Shown piece by piece: positions 49,811-59,082 of a stretch of 64,000 nucleotides of DNA. Origin of the DNA: Magnetospirillum sp. 15-1 (lineage in GTDB: Bacteria > Pseudomonadota > Alphaproteobacteria > Rhodospirillales > Magnetospirillaceae). The notes beneath the pieces were generated by a model, which was given only the letters and a program-made list of their open reading frames with translations, ran no database searches and was not told where the DNA came from. Positions within the stretch are counted from its first letter, which is position 1. Each line of letters opens with the position of its first letter. The translations under genes were made by a program, and so were the position numbers. The stretch is from contig NZ_FXXN01000023.1 in NCBI RefSeq assembly GCF_900184795.1, positions 267,055 to 331,054 of the forward strand, written 5' to 3'.

Positions 49811-51574
49811 ATGTGCGGTCTGGCCGCCTTCCTCGCCTATCGGGGCTCGCCCCCCGTCGACCGGGCCGAACTGGACCGGGTGCGCGACGCCATGGTCCGG
49901 CGCGGCCCCGATGGTGCCGGCACCTGGATGGGTCAGGACGACCGGGTCGGGCTGGCCCATCGCCGCCTGTCCATCATCGACGTGTCCGACGCCGGCCTGC
50001 AGCCCATGGCCAGCGAGGACGGCCGGACCCGCATCGTCTTCAACGGCGAGATCTATAATTACCGCCAGCTGCGCGACGAATTGACCCAGCGGGGCGAGCG
50101 CTTTTGCTCCCACTCGGATACCGAGGTGGTGCTGGCCCTTTACCGCCGCGACGGCATCGCCATGCTGGGCCGGCTGCGCGGCATGTTCGCTCTGGCCATC
50201 TGGGACGAGAACCGCCAGGGCCTGCTGCTGGCCCGCGATCCGCTGGGCATCAAGCCGCTGTATCTGGCCGATGACGGCCGCTGCCTGCGGGTGGCGTCCC
50301 AATGCCGTGCCCTGCTGGCCGGCGGCGCGGTGCCGGCATCGCCCTCGCCCGCCGGGCGGGTGTCGTTCCTGCTGTGGGGCCATGTGGCCGAGCCCTTCAC
50401 CGCCTGGGCCGCCATCACCGCCCTGCCCGCCGGCCGGGCGCTGTGGGTGGGGGCCGACGGCAGCCGGGCCGAGCACGACTTCAACAGCCTGAGGACCATG
50501 CTGGTCGAGGCGGAAGCGGCGCCGGCGCCGTCCTGGACCGCCGAAAGCCTGCGCGAGACCCTACTCGACAGCATGCGGGCGCATCTGATCGCCGACGTTC
50601 CCCTGGGGGTGTTCCTGTCGGGGGGGCTGGATTCCACCACCCTGGCCGGTCTGGCGGCGGAACTGACGCCGAACCCGCTCAAGACCGTGACCCTGGGCTT
50701 CGACGAATTCGCCGGCACCCCTGGGGACGAGACGCCCCTGGCCGAGACCGTCGCCCGCCTCTATGGCGCCGACCATGTTACCGCCCGGGTTTCGGCCCAG
50801 GATTTCGCCGCCAGCCGCGAGCAGGTGCTGGCGGCCATGGACCAGCCTTCGGTCGATGGCGTCAATACCTGGTTCGTGTCGCGTGCGGCGGCGGGCCGCG
50901 GCCTGAAGGTGGCCCTGTCGGGCCTGGGCGGTGACGAGCTGTTCGGCGGCTATGACAGTTTCCACCAGATTCCGCGTCTGGTCCGGGCCTTGCGGCCCCT
51001 GGGCTGCGTGCCCTTTCTCGGCAAGGGCTTCCGTCTGGCGACCTCCGCCTGGATCGGGCGCTTCGCCTCGCCCAAGCTGGCCGGTCTGCTGGAGCTGGGC
51101 ACCTCGTTCGGCGACGCCTATCTGCTGCGCCGGGGCCTGTTCATGCCGTGGGAGCTGCCCCGGGTCCTGGACGCCGATCTGGTCCGCGAGGGCTGGCGCG
51201 ATCTGGCGGCCCGGAGCCACCTCGCCGCCATGGTCGAGGACCTGCGGAGCGACCGGATCAGGGTCGGCGCCCTGGAGGCCGGCGGCTACATGCGCAATCA
51301 GCTGCTGCGGGATTCCGACTGGGCCGGCATGGCCCATTCCCTGGAAATCCGCGTGCCGCTGGTGGATGTGGATCTCTATCGCGCCCTGCTGCCGGCCATG
51401 GCCGGGGCCAATCCGCCGGGCAAGCGCCACATGGCGCTTTCACCCAGGCCGGGCCTGCTGCCCACCATCCTTGACCGGCCCAAGACCGGCTTTGGCATTC
51501 CGGTGGCCGACTGGATCGGCGGCGGACGCGGCCTGCGCGGCTGGGCGCGGCAGGTGGACAGCCACTTCTTTTAA
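49811..51574 (+). CDS. asnB: Glutamine-dependent asparagine synthetase-type amidotransferase
   Basis: 587 residues. Cys2 is present (MCGLAAFLAYRG), with HRRLSIIDVSDAG, FNGEIYNYRQLRDEL and RDPLGIKPLYL in the glutaminase domain; the synthetase domain has FLSGGLDSTTLAGL and SGLGGDELFGGYDSF. All catalytic marks are intact. Size and motifs fit O-antigen-locus AsnB/WbpS-type enzymes that amidate uronic acid sugars, a plausible role given the uronate-forming dehydrogenase at 62099. It is the only plus-strand gene between 44 and 57 kb, and its TAA stop directly abuts the stop of the convergent SDR gene with no base between. Confidence 0.9.
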   Translation: MCGLAAFLAYRGSPPVDRAELDRVRDAMVRRGPDGAGTWMGQDDRVGLAHRRLSIIDVSDAGLQPMASEDGRTRIVFNGEIYNYRQLRDELTQRGERFCSHSDTEVVLALYRRDGIAMLGRLRGMFALAIWDENRQGLLLARDPLGIKPLYLADDGRCLRVASQCRALLAGGAVPASPSPAGRVSFLLWGHVAEPFTAWAAITALPAGRALWVGADGSRAEHDFNSLRTMLVEAEAAPAPSWTAESLRETLLDSMRAHLIADVPLGVFLSGGLDSTTLAGLAAELTPNPLKTVTLGFDEFAGTPGDETPLAETVARLYGADHVTARVSAQDFAASREQVLAAMDQPSVDGVNTWFVSRAAAGRGLKVALSGLGGDELFGGYDSFHQIPRLVRALRPLGCVPFLGKGFRLATSAWIGRFASPKLAGLLELGTSFGDAYLLRRGLFMPWELPRVLDADLVREGWRDLAARSHLAAMVEDLRSDRIRVGALEAGGYMRNQLLRDSDWAGMAHSLEIRVPLVDVDLYRALLPAMAGANPPGKRHMALSPRPGLLPTILDRPKTGFGIPVADWIGGGRGLRGWARQVDSHFF

Positions 51575-52507
51575 CTATCTCCCGGCCATCAGCCTTAAAC
51601 CCGCGTCGAGACTCAGCGGCGGCGTCCAGCCCAGGGTCTGGCGCGTGATGGAATCGTCCACCTCCAGGGACTGGGTCAGGCGGTCGACGGCGGCGCCCCT
51701 GCCCAGCAGGGCGGCGGCGGCGCGCAGCCAGGACGGCGGCACCGGCAGCAGGCGGGCGGGCCGCCCCAGGGCGTCACCCAGGCGGCGCAGCAGCTCGGGA
51801 GTGGAGACCGCCTCGCCGTCGCAGGCCAGCAACACCCGCCCGGCGGCGTCGGGATGGCCGAGGCACAGGGCCAGCAGATGGCCCAGATTGTCGATGCCCA
51901 GCAGGTGGCGGCGGTTGCGGATGGCGCCCAGGGGCAGGGGAATGCCTCGTCCCAGCACCCGCAGCAGGGTGGCGAGGTTGCCCTTGGCGCCGGGGCCGTG
52001 CATCAGTGGCGGCCGCACCACCACGTATTCCATGCCGGTGCGGGCGGCGATGGCGGCCAGGGCGGCCTCGGCCTCGGCCTTGGCGATGCCGTAGGGGTCC
52101 TGGGGCGCCGGGCAATCGTCGGGGCGAAAGGGCCGGTCGAAGGTGGCCTCGCCGTTGACCTTGATGGTGCTGACGAAGACGAAGCGCGAGATGCCGGCGG
52201 CGGCGGCCTGTTCGGCCAGCCGGATGGTGCCGTCGCGGTTGATGTGGCGAAACAGCGCCAGGGGATCGCTGGCCCGGTCGTTCATCACATGGGCGCGCGC
52301 CGCCAGATGCACCACGGAGTCCATTCCGGCCAGGGCGGCGCTCCAGTCGCATTCGGGGCCGAGATCGCCGATCGGGCGGGCCTCGGTGCCGGCGGGGGCA
52401 CTTTCCGGCCGGCGCACGGCGGCCGCCACCCGATGACCGGCGGCGATCAGGGCGCGGCAGGCGGCGGGGCCGACGAAGCCCGAGGCACCGGTGACCAGGA
52501 CCTTCAT
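51575..52507 (-). CDS. NAD-dependent nucleotide-sugar reductase/epimerase (WbpV-like SDR)
   Basis: 310 residues. VLVTGASGFVGPAACRAL binds NAD(P), FVSTIKVNGE and DPYGIAKAEAE (YxxxK) make the active site. Together with the next gene upstream (WecA/WbpL type) and the WbpM-type dehydratase at 57145 it matches the WbpM-WbpV-WbpL set of Pseudomonas, in which WbpV reduces the keto-sugar to UDP-QuiNAc. Sequence alone does not separate this from a UDP-Glc 4-epimerase-like enzyme. The ATG at 52507 overlaps the stop of the transferase gene by four bases. Confidence 0.83.
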   Translation of the reverse strand: MKVLVTGASGFVGPAACRALIAAGHRVAAAVRRPESAPAGTEARPIGDLGPECDWSAALAGMDSVVHLAARAHVMNDRASDPLALFRHINRDGTIRLAEQAAAAGISRFVFVSTIKVNGEATFDRPFRPDDCPAPQDPYGIAKAEAEAALAAIAARTGMEYVVVRPPLMHGPGAKGNLATLLRVLGRGIPLPLGAIRNRRHLLGIDNLGHLLALCLGHPDAAGRVLLACDGEAVSTPELLRRLGDALGRPARLLPVPPSWLRAAAALLGRGAAVDRLTQSLEVDDSITRQTLGWTPPLSLDAGLRLMAGR

Positions 52508-53541
52508 GGACTCTTCCCCTTGGCCCAATGGGCGAACAGCCCCAGGATGGCAATGGTGACCAGACCGGCCAGGGCGAGGCCCGGTCCCATCCGCCCGGCG
52601 GCGGCCAGCAGGGCGGCTCCGGTCAGGGCCAGACCGGCGGCCAGCACGGCCAGACTGACCTGGGCATGGCTGCGTCCGCCCTGGACGGCACGTTGGTAGA
52701 AATGCTTGCGGTGGGCCTGCCAGACCTTCTCGCCGGCCAGGGCGCGGCGGGTCAGGGTGATGGTGGCGTCGGCCAGGTAATAGGCGGGCAGGATCAGCGC
52801 CGCCGCCAGCTGGCCGGACAGGGCTAGGGCGATCAGCAGCCCTCCCGCCAGGAAGCCCAGGGGCACGCTGCCCACATCGCCCAGGAAGATCTTGGCCGGA
52901 TGCCAGTTCCACACCAGGAAGCCGGCGCCCGCCCCGGCCAGGGCGAGGCCGAAGGGGATCAGGCCGAAAGCTCCGGCCAGGGTGGCGACCAGGGCGGCGC
53001 CCAGGCCCAGGCAGGCGGTCTCCACCCCGGAAATGCCGTCGATCCCGTCCATGAAATTGTAGAGATTGGCGAACCACAGCCAGCCCAATCCTGTCACCAG
53101 CCGGTCGGCCCAGCCCGGCAGCAGCCCGCCGAACACCAGGGCATCGCCGGGCAGCAGGGCCATGGCGACGGCGACGGCGAGGCCGTGGGCGGCGAAGCGC
53201 GGTCCCGCCGGCAGGGAATGGCGATCGTCGGCCCAGCCCAGCAGCATCAGGGCCACGCCGCCCAATGCCATGGCGATCAGGGCCGGGCGCAGCTCTCCCG
53301 GCGGCGACGCGGCCAGGGCCAAGGCCCAGCCCAGCAGGGCGGCCGGGGCCACCGCCAGCCCGCCGCCCCTGGGGGTGGGCCGGGTATGGCTGGAACGCTC
53401 GTTGGGCCGATCCAGCATCTGGCGGCGCAGGAGGTAGGGGATGACCTGACGGGTCAGCAGCACGGCCAGCCCCAGGGCCACCAGCCCCGGCGGCCAGGCG
53501 CCGGCCCAGGCGGCAACGGCATCCGTCGCGAAAGCCGTCAT
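52504..53541 (-). CDS. Polyprenyl-phosphate HexNAc-1-phosphate transferase (WbpL/WecA type, GT4 membrane family)
   Basis: 345 residues with about ten membrane helices. Cytosolic motifs of the family are present: DRPNERSSHTRPTPRGGG after helix 1, WADDRHSL, NFMDGIDGISG and FLGDVGSVPLGFL (magnesium-binding aspartates), then HRKHFYQRA near the end. By family, it starts a lipid-linked glycan by placing a sugar-1-phosphate on undecaprenyl phosphate at the inner membrane. It is the only initiating transferase seen in the window, so it may serve the whole glycan. It is coupled by ATGA to the genes on both sides. Confidence 0.92.
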   Translation of the reverse strand: MTAFATDAVAAWAGAWPPGLVALGLAVLLTRQVIPYLLRRQMLDRPNERSSHTRPTPRGGGLAVAPAALLGWALALAASPPGELRPALIAMALGGVALMLLGWADDRHSLPAGPRFAAHGLAVAVAMALLPGDALVFGGLLPGWADRLVTGLGWLWFANLYNFMDGIDGISGVETACLGLGAALVATLAGAFGLIPFGLALAGAGAGFLVWNWHPAKIFLGDVGSVPLGFLAGGLLIALALSGQLAAALILPAYYLADATITLTRRALAGEKVWQAHRKHFYQRAVQGGRSHAQVSLAVLAAGLALTGAALLAAAGRMGPGLALAGLVTIAILGLFAHWAKGKSP

Positions 53542-54446
53542 GGCGCTCCTCCCAGGGAAGATTGACACCGGCCCAGAACCTCCACCACCTGCCGCCCCAG
53601 ACGCAGGCCCGACCGCTCGCGCGAGCCGGTGCGGATGGCCTGGGCGAATTCGCCCAAGGCCACCTGCAGCGGCCGCTCCGGGCCGCACTCCACCGGCTCG
53701 GCCTCGCCTCCGGGCGGGCGGCGGCTCAGGCGGACCGGCCCCACGTCGTCATAGACCAGAAGGGTGCCGTCGGCGCATTCCACGGTCAGGGATCGGCATT
53801 TGTCGGTCAGGGTGCTGAGGGTGGCGCTTCCCTCCGCCGCGCCGAAGCCCAGGTCGAGGCGGATGGTCTCGCCGATTCCGTCACCCATGGCCCGGCGTTC
53901 GACCATTTCGGCCTTGGCCTGGTCGGGCGCCGTGTCCATGAGGTCGATCATCATGGCCACGTCGTGCGGTCCCCAATCCCACAATACCCCGGCATCCTGG
54001 CGATAGGGGCCGTGATTGCCCGCCCGGCCCTCCATGCGTCGGATGGGGCCGGCCAGGGCCTTCAGGGTGCGGAAGGCGGGGCTGAACAGATGGATGTGGT
54101 CGACCATCACCAGCCCGTCGGCATCCTCGGCGGCTTCGGCCAGCGCCGCGGCCTCGGCGGCGTCCAGGGTCAGCGGCTTTTCCACGAACAGGGCCATGCC
54201 CCGTGCCAGGGCGGCCCGGGCGATGGCGGCGTGGCTGGCCGGCGGCGAGGCGATCAGCAGCCCGTCCAGCCCCAGCTCCAGCAGATCGCGCCAGTGCGGG
54301 CGAAGAAGGCATCGGGGCACCGGCGCCTCGGTCTTGCCGGTGGCGATGGCGGCCAGGGTCACACCGGGCAGATCGGCCACATTGGCGGCCAGCACCCGGC
54401 CCCAGCGGCCCAGCCCCACCAGCCCCAGGCGCAGCTCCCGGCTCAT
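53538..54446 (-). CDS. Gfo/Idh/MocA-family oxidoreductase, copy 3
   Basis: 302 residues, short for the family. LGLVGLGRWGRVLAANV is the dinucleotide site, VEKPLTLDAAEAAAL the EKP motif, and DWGPHDVAMMIDLM the substrate-site histidine region. By family, it oxidises or reduces a sugar position; WbpB-like members oxidise the 3-hydroxyl of UDP-HexNAc uronates, and such a uronate could come from the dehydrogenase at 62099. No aminotransferase partner lies next to it; the nearest is at 3471-4628. ATGA overlaps link it with its neighbours. Confidence 0.85.
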   Translation of the reverse strand: MSRELRLGLVGLGRWGRVLAANVADLPGVTLAAIATGKTEAPVPRCLLRPHWRDLLELGLDGLLIASPPASHAAIARAALARGMALFVEKPLTLDAAEAAALAEAAEDADGLVMVDHIHLFSPAFRTLKALAGPIRRMEGRAGNHGPYRQDAGVLWDWGPHDVAMMIDLMDTAPDQAKAEMVERRAMGDGIGETIRLDLGFGAAEGSATLSTLTDKCRSLTVECADGTLLVYDDVGPVRLSRRPPGGEAEPVECGPERPLQVALGEFAQAIRTGSRERSGLRLGRQVVEVLGRCQSSLGGAP

Positions 54447-55186
54447 AATCTCCCCGCCGCCGGCAGTTTGGAAACCAGCTCGCGCGGGATGGCGACGATA
54501 TCGTGGCCGTCGAAGGCCGGCCGGAACGGCTCCAGCCGGTAGCGGTCGGCGCCGCCGCCCAGAATGCGCAGCTCCCAGTCCTCACTGAACAGGGCCAGCA
54601 GCCGGGCGGCGACGTCTTTCTCGCCCTCCAGGGTCCGGCCCGAGCTGGCCGACATTTCGAAGACGACGACGGGCCGGTCGCGGCACAGGGTCCGGGACAA
54701 TCCCTTCAGGATCATGGGCTCGAAGCCCTCGGCGTCGATCTTGATGACGCTGATGCCGGTGATCGCCCGCTCGGCCAGATAGGCATCGCCCTGGACCAGG
54801 GGCAGAGGCCCGGCGGCCTGATTGCCGTGGCTGTGGCCGGCGACGAAGCTGCCGGTGCCCTGATTGGCTAGGGTGGGCGCGTAATAGACCGCGTCATGGG
54901 CGTGGTCGGACAGGCCGACGGGATGGGCGGTGATGTTGGCGGTGCCGTTGAGGGCGATCTTGCGCCGGATGGCATCGGCCGCCACCGTCCAGGGCTCGAA
55001 GGCATGGACCTGCCGGGCATGGGCGGCCATGAACAGGCTGTGGTGGCCCACATTGGCGCCGATATCGAGAAAGACGGTATCCGGTCCGGCCAGCCGGCGC
55101 ACGATCCGGTCGCGCAGCCCGAAGGCAATCCAGTCCAGGCGGCCCAGGCGGCGCAGCCAGGTGTATCGGAGCGGGAACCGGGTCAT
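54443..55186 (-). CDS. FkbM-family SAM-dependent methyltransferase
   Basis: 247 residues. VFLDIGANVGHHSLFMA is the SAM loop in the form typical of FkbM proteins, followed by VHAFEPW, ANITAHPVGLSD and SVIKIDAEGFEPMILKGL, the family's second landmark. Members O-methylate sugars or polyketides. The ATG at 55186 overlaps the upstream stop (ATGA); an ATG at 55192 is also in frame. It is the only FkbM-type enzyme among the eight or so methyltransferases in the window. Acceptor unknown. Confidence 0.88.
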   Translation of the reverse strand: MTRFPLRYTWLRRLGRLDWIAFGLRDRIVRRLAGPDTVFLDIGANVGHHSLFMAAHARQVHAFEPWTVAADAIRRKIALNGTANITAHPVGLSDHAHDAVYYAPTLANQGTGSFVAGHSHGNQAAGPLPLVQGDAYLAERAITGISVIKIDAEGFEPMILKGLSRTLCRDRPVVVFEMSASSGRTLEGEKDVAARLLALFSEDWELRILGGGADRYRLEPFRPAFDGHDIVAIPRELVSKLPAAGRL

Positions 55187-56991
55187 GGCCATCGTTCGGG
55201 AACCTTGCCGCCGGGATAGGGGAACTGCTCCACCACGGTCCAGGATAATCCGTCGCGGTGCAACAGCAGGGCGGCGGTGGCAGGCTCCAGCCCCATGCGG
55301 TCCTGGCCCGAGGCGACGAAGGCCCAGTTGACGTTCTGGCGCGCCAGCCACGTCAGCGGCGGCTCGGCGTTGAAGGCGGAGAAATAGCCCTTGGACCTGA
55401 CCCGGCCCGACCATTCATAGGTGGCGAAGACGCCGGTCAGGCCGCTGCCCGAGGGATCGACCACCACGGCGGTCTCGCCCGGCGGCATGGCGGTGCCGGC
55501 CTGGCGCAGGGCCTGGCGCAGGAACACCTTCATGGGATCGGCGTCGAAGCGGATCTGGCCCGCCATCAGGCCCGGTCCGGCCAGGACCAGGAGAACGGCC
55601 AGGATTCCCAAGGCATTGGCGGCTTTGGTGCCCTGGAGCCGCGCCGCCAGCCGGCCGGCATAGATGGCGGCGGGCAACATGATGATCAGGCCGAGATGGG
55701 TGTTGTAGCGCCAGTACGAGGCCACGTGCAGGGCCTCGTACTCGCCGAACACCACTACATAGGTGATCAGCAGGAACAGATTGTAGCCGAGGAAGGCCAG
55801 TCCGGCCAGGGCGCAAAGCCGGTCCACCCGGCCGGCATCGCGGGCCAGCCCACGCAGGCCCAGCACCACCATGACCAGACCCAGGCCGAAATGCCCACCC
55901 TTGTTGACGGCCACATCGGCCATGCCCTTCAGGATTAGGGGAATCTGGGCCACATGCCAGTGGGCAGAGTCCAGGATCACCATCTCCTGGCCCGACAGAT
56001 ACTTGCCCACATGCCAGCGCCACAGGACCGAGCCCAGTAGGGGCAGCAACACCATGGGCAGCAACTGGACGCGTAGGACGCCGCGCCAGCCCAGATGGCG
56101 CAGCGCCACCAGAGCGGCGCCGCCCAGCACACAGCCGAACAGTGCCGCGTTGCCGGGCTTGACCGCCAGCAGGGCGGCGGCGGCGAGGCCGAAGCCCACC
56201 GCCCGGCGCCAGGGGGCGGTATCGGTCTCGCCGGTGGCGATGCGCTCGCCCATGACCGCCAGCATGGCGGCGAGAAAGGCGGTGGCCACATCGGCATAGG
56301 CGGAGAAGGCCAACTTATGCACGAAGGTGGGCGAGGCGATGGTCGCCGCCAGCACGGCCATGGCGGCGGCGCCAAAGTCGGCGGGGCGCCCGTCCAGGGC
56401 CAGGTCCAGCAGCAGCACCGCGAACAGGGCCAGCAGCAGGATGTTGAGCAGGGCTGGGATGGCTTCGGAGAAGCCCGACAGGCTCATGGCCGCCATGCCT
56501 ACCAGCGGCCAGCCGTAGGGATAGGCGGCGCAGCAGGAGTCCATGGCAGGTGCCTGTGCTCCACCGGGCAGGACATGCCAGACGGCCAGATAGCGGAACG
56601 CGTGGAGCCAGTGGCTGAACTCATCCCATTCCGAGCCCTGTCGGTCGGACAGCAGCAGTAGCAGTGGCAGGATGGTGGCCAAGACCAGCAGGGGTCCGCG
56701 GCCCCAGCCGGCGAAGCGGTCAGGTCGGGACAGGATCCAGGCGGCAGCGGCCATCGGCGGGATCAGGCCCAGACGCACGTCCCAGCCAGCCAAGCCGATC
56801 ATGGTGGAAAGCAGGACGAAACCGCCCATGCCCATGGCGAAGGAAGAGGCCGGGTCGGCGCGGCGCACCAGGATGCGCCCGGCCAGGGTCAGGCCGATGA
56901 TTGTAGTGATTGCGGCCATAACGGCCAGGGGTTGGACCGAGGTCTGGGCCAGCTGGTGGAGGGATGCGCCAAGCTGGCTGGTGACACTCAT
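55183..56991 (-). CDS. Polytopic membrane protein, probable GT-C type glycosyltransferase
   Basis: 602 residues. About a dozen hydrophobic helices fill the first 490 residues, followed by a small soluble C-terminal domain. An acidic pair in the first large periplasmic loop (SEWDEFSHWLHAF, about residues 118-130) fits the metal- or phosphate-binding DE/DD site of GT-C enzymes such as ArnT or PMT, which use lipid-phosphate sugars at the outer face. No family-specific motif was recognised, so a Wzy-like role cannot be excluded. It is the first gene of the minus-strand unit, with GGAGG before the ATG and a promoter candidate 30-60 bases upstream. Confidence 0.65.
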   Translation of the reverse strand: MSVTSQLGASLHQLAQTSVQPLAVMAAITTIIGLTLAGRILVRRADPASSFAMGMGGFVLLSTMIGLAGWDVRLGLIPPMAAAAWILSRPDRFAGWGRGPLLVLATILPLLLLLSDRQGSEWDEFSHWLHAFRYLAVWHVLPGGAQAPAMDSCCAAYPYGWPLVGMAAMSLSGFSEAIPALLNILLLALFAVLLLDLALDGRPADFGAAAMAVLAATIASPTFVHKLAFSAYADVATAFLAAMLAVMGERIATGETDTAPWRRAVGFGLAAAALLAVKPGNAALFGCVLGGAALVALRHLGWRGVLRVQLLPMVLLPLLGSVLWRWHVGKYLSGQEMVILDSAHWHVAQIPLILKGMADVAVNKGGHFGLGLVMVVLGLRGLARDAGRVDRLCALAGLAFLGYNLFLLITYVVVFGEYEALHVASYWRYNTHLGLIIMLPAAIYAGRLAARLQGTKAANALGILAVLLVLAGPGLMAGQIRFDADPMKVFLRQALRQAGTAMPPGETAVVVDPSGSGLTGVFATYEWSGRVRSKGYFSAFNAEPPLTWLARQNVNWAFVASGQDRMGLEPATAALLLHRDGLSWTVVEQFPYPGGKVPERWP

Positions 56992-57023
56992 GGAACCCGG
57001 CCTCCGAGACAGTGGTGCGGCAG

Positions 57024-57052
57024 GTAATATCTAAGCCCCAGGGGTAAGTCCA
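57024..57052 (-). promoter_or_regulatory. Promoter candidate for the 56991-to-51575 operon
   Basis: Minus strand TGGACT at 57052-57047, a 17-base spacer and TATTAC at 57029-57024; each hexamer matches the consensus at 4 of 6. Start predicted about 26 bases before the ATG at 56991. Confidence 0.45.
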
Positions 57053-57087
57053 GGGCGGAACGGGAAGGCGCCATTCCCGCGTCGCTC

Positions 57088-57116
57088 TTGACCGCCTTGT
57101 CGCTCTCCCTTAATCA
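57088..57116 (+). promoter_or_regulatory. Weak promoter candidate for the plus-strand glycan operon
   Basis: TTGACC at 57088-57093, a 17-base spacer and TAATCA at 57111-57116, about 30 bases before the ATG at 57145. It is back to back with the promoter candidate at 57024-57052. Confidence 0.35.
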
Positions 57117-57144
57117 GGGATACTCGGCGCCTGGGAGACCGGCC

Positions 57145-59061
57145 ATGCCGAGGAAGAAGGGGTCCATGACACTGCCGCCGCTGACGCGCGCCCATCTCGC
57201 CTTCGCCCACGATATCTTGGTGGCGGCGCTGTCGTTCGTCATTTCGCTGTATCTCCGGCTGGGTGACGATGTATGGACCTGGTGGGACCGGCTAGACCTG
57301 GGGCTGGCTACGGCCCTCTTCATCCTGGTCGCGGCGCCGGTCTTTGTCTCCCAGCGTCTGTATCGTGGTATTTGGCGCTATGCTTCGGTCAACGACCTGT
57401 TGGCTCTGACGCGGGCGGCAACGCTGACTATCCTGATCTTCCTGCTGTTACTGTTCCTCACCACCCGGTTACAAGTCCTGCCGCGCTCGGTGCTGCTGAT
57501 CAACTGGTTTGTGCTGCTGGCGTTGTTGGGCGGGCCGCGCTTCATCTACAGGATGTTCAAGGACCATCACCAGAACCGCAAGCGCGCCGCCACCGACCAT
57601 TCCCGCGTGCCGGTGCTGCTGGTGGGCGCCGGCGACGAGGCCGAGCTGTTTCTGCGCGCCGCCCGCTCGCCCGATGCCGAATACCGGGCGGTAGGCCTGC
57701 TGGGCTCGCGCGGGGGGCGGGTCGGGCGCCATATCCACGGTATCGACGTGCTGGGATCTGTCGATGAACTGGCCGAGGTGGTGGCGGCATTGAAGGCCAA
57801 GGGGCAGCAGCCCCAGCGTCTGGTCATCACCGATCACCGCCTGGACGGCGCCGAGGTCCGCCAGCTGCTGGACGAGGCCGACCGCCTGGGCATGACCCTG
57901 GCCCGCATTCCGCGCCTGATGGAGCTGAAGGACGGGGTCGAGGAGCGCGTCACCATGCGCCCCATCGCGGTGGAGGACCTGCTGGGGCGGCCCCAGGCGG
58001 TGCTGGACCGTCAGGCCATGGAGGCCATGATCAAGGGCCGGCGGGTGCTGGTCACCGGCGCCGGCGGCAGCATCGGCAGCGAGCTGGTGCGCCAGATCAG
58101 CGATTTCAGCCCGGCCGGTCTGGTGCTGTTCGACGCCTGCGAATTCAATCTCTACGCCATTGACCAGGAAATCGCCCTGCGTCAGCCCGGGCTGGAACTG
58201 GTGCCGCTGCTGGGTGACGTGCGCGATCCGGTGCGGGTCAACGGCGCCATGGCGCGCTACCGGCCCGATCTGGTCTTCCACGCCGCCGCCCTCAAGCATG
58301 TGCCCATGGTCGAATACAATCCCGACGAGGGCGTCTTCACCAATTGCGTCGGCACCCGTCTGGTGGCCGATGCCTGCCGCGCCAACAAGGTGGCGCTGAT
58401 GGTGCAGATTTCCACGGACAAGGCGGTCAATCCCACCAACATCATGGGCGCCTCCAAGCGGGTGGCCGAGATGTACGCCCAATCCCTGGACCTGGCCGAG
58501 CGCGATACCGACGGCACCCGCTTCGTCACCGTGCGCTTCGGCAACGTGCTGGGCTCCACCGGCTCGGTGGTGCCCCTGTTCCAGCGGCAACTGGCCGAGG
58601 GCGGGCCGCTGACCGTCACCCATCCCGAGATGACCCGCTATTTCATGACGGTCAGGGAAGCGGTGGAGCTGGTGCTGCAGGCCTCGGCCTTCGGCATCGG
58701 CCACCCGGCCTATCGCGGCAAGATCTTCGTCCTCGACATGGGCGAACCGGTGAAGATCGTCCATCTGGCCCGCCAGATGATCCGTCTGGCCGGTCTGCGG
58801 CCCGATGTGGACGTCAAGATCGCCTTTACCGGCCTGCGTCCCGGCGAAAAGCTGTTCGAGGAGCTGTTCCACGGCTCGGAACCGACGGTGACCACCGAAC
58901 TGCCGGGCATCCTGGTGGCCGAGCCGCGCGCCGCCGATGCCGCCGATCTGGCCCTGGCCATCGACCGGCTGGACCGGGCCTGCCGCGCCCACGACGTGGA
59001 CTCCATCGTCGCCGGCCTGCGCGGGCTGGTGCCCGAATACGCGGCGGCCCCCAAGGCCTGA
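57145..59061 (+). CDS. Membrane-bound UDP-HexNAc 4,6-dehydratase (WbpM/CapD family)
   Basis: 638 residues. Four N-terminal membrane helices (to about residue 135) precede a first Rossmann-like domain (VLLVGAGDEAELFLRAA) and the catalytic SDR domain, with VTGAGGSIGSELVRQI, HAAALKHVPMVEYNP and STDKAVNPTNIMGASKRVAE. In the last motif methionine replaces the tyrosine of YxxxK, as is usual for the long WbpM-type enzymes. By family, it forms UDP-4-keto-6-deoxy-GlcNAc, the precursor of QuiNAc, FucNAc and related sugars. The ATG at 57145 was chosen; 57166 has the better ribosome site (AAGGGG) and is equally possible. Confidence 0.9.
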   Translation: MPRKKGSMTLPPLTRAHLAFAHDILVAALSFVISLYLRLGDDVWTWWDRLDLGLATALFILVAAPVFVSQRLYRGIWRYASVNDLLALTRAATLTILIFLLLLFLTTRLQVLPRSVLLINWFVLLALLGGPRFIYRMFKDHHQNRKRAATDHSRVPVLLVGAGDEAELFLRAARSPDAEYRAVGLLGSRGGRVGRHIHGIDVLGSVDELAEVVAALKAKGQQPQRLVITDHRLDGAEVRQLLDEADRLGMTLARIPRLMELKDGVEERVTMRPIAVEDLLGRPQAVLDRQAMEAMIKGRRVLVTGAGGSIGSELVRQISDFSPAGLVLFDACEFNLYAIDQEIALRQPGLELVPLLGDVRDPVRVNGAMARYRPDLVFHAAALKHVPMVEYNPDEGVFTNCVGTRLVADACRANKVALMVQISTDKAVNPTNIMGASKRVAEMYAQSLDLAERDTDGTRFVTVRFGNVLGSTGSVVPLFQRQLAEGGPLTVTHPEMTRYFMTVREAVELVLQASAFGIGHPAYRGKIFVLDMGEPVKIVHLARQMIRLAGLRPDVDVKIAFTGLRPGEKLFEELFHGSEPTVTTELPGILVAEPRAADAADLALAIDRLDRACRAHDVDSIVAGLRGLVPEYAAAPKA

Positions 59062-59082
59062 CCCGGTTGCAAAGGAAATGCC

